A DNA stretch of 64,000 bases from Clostridium swellfunianum (GTDB taxonomy: Bacteria > Bacillota > Clostridia > Clostridiales > Clostridiaceae), in the NCBI RefSeq assembly GCF_023656515.1, contig NZ_JAMOFV010000006.1, positions 4,357,735-4,421,734 of the forward strand, in the 5' to 3' direction. The translations under genes were made by a program, and so were the position numbers. Positions 59,188 through 64,000 of this stretch are shown here, piece after piece (position 1 is the first letter of the stretch; each line of letters starts with the position of its first letter). The notes beneath the pieces are model-generated. The model was not told where the DNA came from, made no database searches, and saw only the letters and a list, made by a program, of their open reading frames with translations.

Positions 59188-59227
59188 CAATATTATTGAC
59201 AATCTTTTGAAAAATTATTTACTTGTC

Positions 59228-59602
59228 TTAGGCCTTCCATAAGCCATGAAGGTTGCAGTATTCTCTTACTGCTAATACTTCTTCATTTATAGCAAAGAAA
59301 GCTTCTGGCTTTTCTCCTGGCTTTAAATATTTTCTATATATCTTATTTGCTGTTTGAACCTCTATCCACTCAATATAATGATTTTCAAGCATTGGGTGGT
59401 CCACTGATCCAACTTTAATTAATATACCATCTTCTACTTTCTCAGCAACTGGAACATGCTTTTCCTTAGCTGCATCTGTAGTGTTTTCTACCATTAGCTT
59501 CATAGGCTGCTTGCAGCAGGTTAAGGTTCCACCAGAAGCATGAATTACTTCTACCATGTTTCCGCAGATCTCGCATTTAAAAACTTGTTTTAGTTCTGTC
59601 AT
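59228..59602 (-). CDS. dfx: Desulfoferrodoxin (superoxide reductase)
   Basis: About 124 residues from ATG 59602 (GGGGG upstream; the TTG at 59608 is less likely). Reduces superoxide to peroxide without making oxygen, an anaerobe defence. The desulforedoxin-type iron site has Cys10, Cys13, Cys29 and Cys30. The superoxide-reductase centre has Glu/Lys in Glu-Lys-His-Val-Pro, His in Asp-His-Pro-Met, His-Tyr-Ile-Glu-Trp, and a C-terminal Cys-Asn-Leu-His-Gly-Leu-Trp. Two-iron class. Single gene with a terminator upstream belonging to the GH94 gene. Confidence 0.95.
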   Translation of the reverse strand: MTELKQVFKCEICGNMVEVIHASGGTLTCCKQPMKLMVENTTDAAKEKHVPVAEKVEDGILIKVGSVDHPMLENHYIEWIEVQTANKIYRKYLKPGEKPEAFFAINEEVLAVREYCNLHGLWKA

Positions 59603-59637
59603 AACCAATTCCCCCTATACATTAAATAAAAATTTAA

Positions 59638-59667
59638 CCACCTTTATATTATAATATATAAAGATGG
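59638..59667 (-). terminator. Terminator of the GH94-type gene
   Basis: Minus strand: CCATCTTTATAT / ATATAAAGGTGG (one G-U) followed by TTAAATTTTTATTT. The AT-rich loop may double as the -10 of dfx. Confidence 0.75.
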
Positions 59668-59710
59668 CTAAATATTACTTTAGTTCCATTGTTTAAATTT
59701 TGTTTACTAT

Positions 59711-62700
59711 TTAAATATTTACTTCTACAGTATGATCTCCTGCTTCCATGTATGGTATTATGCTGTCTTCAAGAAGCTTCCCATCAAGATAGATTTCTTT
59801 TTTATCTCCTCTTTTAATCTCAATGTGATATGAACAATCACCTTTTTGATAGTAAATTTGGTAGCCTTTCCACTCCTCAGGGATTACTGGTTCAACAGTG
59901 AAGCCTTTATTGCCTTTCATCTTTAGTCCAAGTATCCCTTCAATGCCAACCCTATACATCCAGCCTGAAGCTCCAGTATACCAGCTCCAGCCTCCTCTGC
60001 CTTCATGTCCTTCAGTAGCATATACATCTGCAGTCATAACATAAGGCTCAACCTTGTATCTTTCATAATCAAGATGAGATTTAGCATGGTTTATAGGATT
60101 AATCATGTGGTAAATCTTCCACGCCTTATGACCGTATCCAAGTTTAGCAAGAGCCAGAACCACCCAAGTTGAAGCATGGGTGTACTGCCCTCCATTTTCT
60201 CTAACACCCGGCACATAACCTTTGATGTATCCAGGCTCAAGCTTTGAATTATTAAAGGCTGGGGTTAATAAAAGCACCATTCCTTTATCTTCTTTAACTA
60301 GGTGTCTTTCTAAAGCTTCCATAGCCTCCTCAACACGCGAGCGTCTTCCAGCTCCAGATATTACAGCCCAGGATTGAGACAAGGAATCTATCTGGCATTC
60401 ATCATTTTCCATAGACCCTAGAGGAGTTCCATCGTCAAAGTAAGCTCTTCTGTACCAACCGCCATCCCAAGCATTCTTTTCAAGATTCTCTCCAATGAAC
60501 TCTTTCATCTCCTCATATTTAACTTCTCTTTCCTTGTCACCTTTATAACTGCACAGTTCTTTAAAGTTATCCAAAATGCTGTAAAGGAACCATCCGAGCC
60601 ATACGCTCTCGCCCTTGCCTTCATTTCCTACTGTACTCATACCATCATTCCAGTCTCCGCTGCCCATTAAAGGTATGTTGTGTTTTCCAAACTTTAAGGA
60701 AATTTCTATAGCTTTTATACAGTGCTCATAAATGGTTCCGCTCTTGTCTGATGGTGGACTGATTTTATATCTTTCATCCTCCCCTTCTCTTAAAGGTTCG
60801 TCTTCAAGGTAGCCAACCACTTCGTCTAAGATACTATAGTCACCTGTAGTCTTTACGTAATCTATAGTTACATAAGGCAGCCATAAAAGGTCATCTGAAA
60901 ATCTTGTTCTAATACCACTGTTGACAACAGGATGCCACCAGTGCTGAACATCTCCTTCAACAAACTGCCTCGAAGCACTGTGGAGTATCTGCTCCTTTGT
61001 GTATTCAGGGTTTAGATAGCCTATAGCCATAACATCCTGAAGCTGATCTCTAAAACCTATTGCTCCACCTGACTGATAGAATGCTGTTCTAGACCAATAT
61101 CTGCAGGATAAAGTTTGATACATAAGCCACCCATTAAGCATAATATCCATGGTTTTGTCAGGTGTTTTGACTTGAATTCTGTGCAACAAGCTCTTCCAGA
61201 AGTTTTTAACTTCTATAAGCTTTTCTTCAACTCTTTCTATATTGCTAAACTCCTTAGAAATTTCTTTAATTTTATCTAAGCTTTCATTTTGACCAAGCAT
61301 AACTATAAGGTGCGCTACTTCATCTGGTGCCATGGTTATCTTTGCATTGGAGGCAAGACAAGGGTCGTAGCCTGCACCAACTTCATTTGATAACATTTTA
61401 TATTTTAATGCCCGAGGAGTATTAGCGTCTCCATTTCTTCCTAAAAATTCAATTCTATTACCTGTATAGGACTCCTCACTCCCTCCTGCTATCCTAAGAT
61501 AAGCATAAGCTCTTCCAAAGTGTTCGCTATATGGATTTTGTGCGTAAATAAAGTTTTTATCTTCGTCCAGGTAGCTAGATATATATTGAGCTGTTTGCTG
61601 TGGAACTACACCTAAAACTAACTGTGCATAATAGGTTAATGATAATTTTCTCTCCTGCTTGCTATTGTTCTTTAGGTTTATTAAACAAAGCTTAACACTT
61701 TCATCCATAGGAGCAAAAACAGTCATCTCTCCAACTATTCCATGAGCCTGGTGTTTAAAGTTTGAATAGCCATAGCCATGCTCAATGATATATTCTCCAC
61801 TTCCTCTTAAAGGCTTAGGAGTTATACCCCAAAGCTCCCCTGTCACTTCATCTCTTAAATATAAGGCTTCAGTAGGAGGATCAGTTACAGGATCGTTTGA
61901 CCATGGAGTAATTTTGTTTTCTCTGCTGTTTTTGTACCAGGTATAGCTGCTTCCACTTTCTGAAATATGGAAACCAAACTGTCCATTAGATATAACATTA
62001 ATCCAAGGTGCAGGCGTGTTTCTATTTTCTTTAAGAATTATAGTATATTGATCATTTTCTGTATCGAAACCACCAAGTCCGTTAAAGTATTCTAGTTCCA
62101 AATGCGGGAAGCTGTGTTGAACTATATCGTAGCTTTGCTCTTTTATGTCCATTAGTTCTCTAGTTTCCTGTGTTTCTTCACTTCCACTAAGCTGATGCAT
62201 TAGGCTTCCCTTCTCTGAATCAATAACAAGTCTGGCTATAGACATTATAAATTCAACATCTTCTATCGCCATGCTTCCTTTACTGTGAAGGAATACACCT
62301 CCAGGCTTGTTTTGCTTATCTCTTGCATGGCTTGAAGATATCAAATCTCTAATTGCATCCTGCAGCGGCTGTGTATACAGCGTGTTTTGAAGATTTATTA
62401 CAACTAAATCTATTTTTAAACCCTTATTGCTTAAATACTCATGCGCTTGAAGTGCCTGTCTTACCAAGTCCATATCTTCTTCTTTTCTCACAACTACAAG
62501 AAGTATTGGCAAGTCACCTGAAATTCCATAGGGCCATAAAGCAGACTGAGACTTTTTAATGTTCTTAATAAATTCTGCTCTGCTTTTTAAATTAGTATTG
62601 ATAAATAGAATTTTAGAAGCCATATGTTGATACAAATTTGCTTGAGTAGATTTTACACCCAAGTATTTCATCTCAACCTGCGTTTGAGTCCAAGCAAGCT

Positions 62701-64000
62701 CAAATACTCTATCAACATTGTGCATTTCACTGTATTTTCTTCCAAGCTCAATAGCCTCTTCTCTAGTGTCCGCAACAGCTGTAGTATACGCAATTTTAAC
62801 GGTTTCACCAGATTTAATCTTAATCCTTCTTCTTATACTTATAATAGGATCTAATACAGCACCAACAGAATTTTTAAGAGGAGCATCATTTTCCATTACC
62901 TGAGGATTAGAAACATCTCTTCCTCTTCCTAAAAAGTTTGCTCTGCTGGTTTCATATTGAATAGTCCCCACGGTTTCACCATGAATTGATATTGTCTGAA
63001 CTACATGAGGTTTTTTCTGACCCTTTGCCCTTGGTCTTCTGTTAGCAATAATGCAGCAAGGATTATCTATAAATTCTGTTCTTATAAATAGATTGCTAAA
63101 GGTTGGATGCACAATATCTGCATTATATGGTGCCAGAGTTACTTCGCAATAGCTGGTTACTTCAACTGTTCTTATGTGTTCACTGTGGTTTGTTATGGAT
63201 AATTTTCTAACCTCAGCATTATCCTCTTGAGAAACTGCAATTTCTGTATGCGTTGAAAGACCGCCATCTTTTCTCTTAAATTCTGCCTTATCAAGAGAAA
63301 AAATCACCTCATAACCTTCTCCCTCCTGCTTGCAGGGCTCATAGGAAGCACTCCAGTATTCATTTGAATTTAAGTTCTTTATATAGAAAAACATGCCAGT
63401 ATTATCTAGAGTTAGATCCTCTCTCCACCTATAAACAGTCATATCGTTAAGCTTCCCATAACCGCTTCCGCTATTAGTAAGCATAATAGAATATGCACCA
63501 TTGGAAAGCAGATGTGTCTCAGGCATTGGTGTATTTGCAGTATTAAAGGTTCTAACTACAATATTTTGTTTTTCTGTAGTTAAATCAACAACTTCAAAAT
63601 TCTGTTCTCTATCATACACTACTCTTTTTGAAACTCTTTCCTGAAGTAAAAGCTCGGTTGCTTTTATCTGAGGGATTCTATGAAAACGCTCCTGAAGTAT
63701 ATTATTGTTTAAAACATTGTTAAGAGCCATTAGGCTCATTCCTTCATGGTGAACCATAAAACACTTAATTAATGACTTTTGCTTTCCCTTTGGAATCCTT
63801 TCTTTCGTATAATCTGCAGCTTCATAAAAACCATATCGACCTTCCAAACCTTCTTCAATAAGCCTCTTCATGTTATCTATAGCTCCATGCAAGTCTACTT
63901 GCAGCGCCATAACAGTAGAATATGGTGATATTACAAGCTCATTTGCAAGACCTCTCTTAAGTCCGATACCTGGAATACCAAAAGCTTTATATTGATAATT
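59711..64000 (-). CDS. Cyclic beta-1,2-glucan synthase-like GH94 enzyme, C-terminal part (5' end beyond window)
   Basis: The frame is open through the window edge (the 30 residues before Met at 63910 continue in frame and include Tyr-Gln-Tyr-Lys-Ala-Phe-Gly), so the ATG at 63910 is internal. At least 1429 residues are seen. The beginning is the end of a glycoamylase-like domain (Tyr-Gly-Phe-Tyr-Glu-Ala-Ala and Val-His-His-Glu-Gly-Met-Ser-Leu). Then two GT36-type beta-sandwich domains and a GH94 (alpha/alpha)6 phosphorylase domain with Ser-Gly-Asp-Trp-Asn-Asp-Gly-Met near 1130, the catalytic Asp. Such proteins (NdvB/ChvB) make or cut beta-1,2-glucan; the C-terminal phosphorylase domain controls ring size. 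It could also be a long phosphorylase rather than a synthase, since the transferase end is not visible. Confidence 0.85.
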   Translation of the reverse strand, partial: NYQYKAFGIPGIGLKRGLANELVISPYSTVMALQVDLHGAIDNMKRLIEEGLEGRYGFYEAADYTKERIPKGKQKSLIKCFMVHHEGMSLMALNNVLNNNILQERFHRIPQIKATELLLQERVSKRVVYDREQNFEVVDLTTEKQNIVVRTFNTANTPMPETHLLSNGAYSIMLTNSGSGYGKLNDMTVYRWREDLTLDNTGMFFYIKNLNSNEYWSASYEPCKQEGEGYEVIFSLDKAEFKRKDGGLSTHTEIAVSQEDNAEVRKLSITNHSEHIRTVEVTSYCEVTLAPYNADIVHPTFSNLFIRTEFIDNPCCIIANRRPRAKGQKKPHVVQTISIHGETVGTIQYETSRANFLGRGRDVSNPQVMENDAPLKNSVGAVLDPIISIRRRIKIKSGETVKIAYTTAVADTREEAIELGRKYSEMHNVDRVFELAWTQTQVEMKYLGVKSTQANLYQHMASKILFINTNLKSRAEFIKNIKKSQSALWPYGISGDLPILLVVVRKEEDMDLVRQALQAHEYLSNKGLKIDLVVINLQNTLYTQPLQDAIRDLISSSHARDKQNKPGGVFLHSKGSMAIEDVEFIMSIARLVIDSEKGSLMHQLSGSEETQETRELMDIKEQSYDIVQHSFPHLELEYFNGLGGFDTENDQYTIILKENRNTPAPWINVISNGQFGFHISESGSSYTWYKNSRENKITPWSNDPVTDPPTEALYLRDEVTGELWGITPKPLRGSGEYIIEHGYGYSNFKHQAHGIVGEMTVFAPMDESVKLCLINLKNNSKQERKLSLTYYAQLVLGVVPQQTAQYISSYLDEDKNFIYAQNPYSEHFGRAYAYLRIAGGSEESYTGNRIEFLGRNGDANTPRALKYKMLSNEVGAGYDPCLASNAKITMAPDEVAHLIVMLGQNESLDKIKEISKEFSNIERVEEKLIEVKNFWKSLLHRIQVKTPDKTMDIMLNGWLMYQTLSCRYWSRTAFYQSGGAIGFRDQLQDVMAIGYLNPEYTKEQILHSASRQFVEGDVQHWWHPVVNSGIRTRFSDDLLWLPYVTIDYVKTTGDYSILDEVVGYLEDEPLREGEDERYKISPPSDKSGTIYEHCIKAIEISLKFGKHNIPLMGSGDWNDGMSTVGNEGKGESVWLGWFLYSILDNFKELCSYKGDKEREVKYEEMKEFIGENLEKNAWDGGWYRRAYFDDGTPLGSMENDECQIDSLSQSWAVISGAGRRSRVEEAMEALERHLVKEDKGMVLLLTPAFNNSKLEPGYIKGYVPGVRENGGQYTHASTWVVLALAKLGYGHKAWKIYHMINPINHAKSHLDYERYKVEPYVMTADVYATEGHEGRGGWSWYTGASGWMYRVGIEGILGLKMKGNKGFTVEPVIPEEWKGYQIYYQKGDCSYHIEIKRGDKKEIYLDGKLLEDSIIPYMEAGDHTVEVNI

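Noticed and set aside
59182-59213. Inverted repeat GATTGTCAA/TTGACAATC as a terminator
   Set aside because: It has a T-rich flank, but one arm is the -35 of the trpS T-box promoter and spacing to TATTAT is ideal, so a promoter or operator role is more likely.
1-64000. tRNA, rRNA, prophage or insertion sequences
   Set aside because: No transposase, integrase, phage structural gene, or tRNA/rRNA-like sequence was recognised anywhere in the window.

Overview
The window is AT-rich DNA from a spore-forming, anaerobic member of the Bacillota, most like Clostridium sensu stricto. The evidence is a complete gerK-type germinant receptor locus (bicistronic gerKA-gerKC divergent from gerKB), a desulfoferrodoxin, a tryptophan T-box, many TTG/GTG starts with strong AGGAGG Shine-Dalgarno (SD) sites, and lipoprotein-anchored substrate-binding proteins. 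Almost everything from 9.3 kb onward lies on the minus strand.

Layout. 1-9.3 kb: gerKC (partial), gerKA and gerKB, a small zinc-ribbon protein, an ECF S component, a 51-residue membrane protein, an FAD oxidoreductase, prfC, a P-loop ATPase and a HAD phosphatase. 9.3-24.5 kb: a glycan/mannoside locus with fructose-type PTS IIC, IIB and IIA as separate genes, a PRD-type regulator, a CUT1 ABC importer without its own ATPase, a DUF5054 GH38-like protein, a PHP metallohydrolase, an EEP phosphatase and a GH38 alpha-mannosidase. 24.8-36.7 kb: an organophosphate-scavenging region with an AfuABC-like importer plus HAD phosphatase, PfkB kinase, DUF47-Pit phosphate uptake, and a Ugp-like importer with a glycerophosphodiester phosphodiesterase. 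36.8-53.8 kb: a myo-inositol region. 54-64 kb: an AraC-type membrane regulator, DUF368, T-box-trpS, desulfoferrodoxin and the C-terminal half of a GH94 cyclic-glucan-synthase-like enzyme.

The most interesting content is the inositol operon, which runs from about 48.7 to 36.9 kb and ends in a terminator. It encodes iolG, iolE, iolD and iolB, which convert myo-inositol to 2-deoxy-5-keto-D-gluconate (DKG), but has no iolC, iolJ or iolA. In their place are a split transketolase, an archaeal-type (type II) GAPDH homologue, an archaeal-type PGK homologue, a malic enzyme and a LarA-family racemase. Together these suggest an undescribed lower pathway. Transketolase would remove the C5-C6 ketol unit of DKG, leaving (R)-malate semialdehyde. 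The GAPDH-like enzyme would make malyl phosphate, the PGK-like enzyme would make ATP and D-malate, the LarA-like racemase would give L-malate, and malic enzyme would give pyruvate. DKG has the right stereochemistry to be a transketolase donor, and the predicted D-malate explains the racemase. The PGK homologue also appears to have lost a basic residue that normally contacts the 3-phosphate. An Rbs-type ABC importer and a LacI regulator lie just upstream.

A second unusual pattern is a family of 23-nt stem-loops followed, about 16-20 nt later, by the SD sequence of the next gene. They occur before at least six unrelated genes, in both orientations. At three loci the module is duplicated with a period of exactly 45 bp, and one duplication has been absorbed into the 3' end of the transketolase N-subunit gene.
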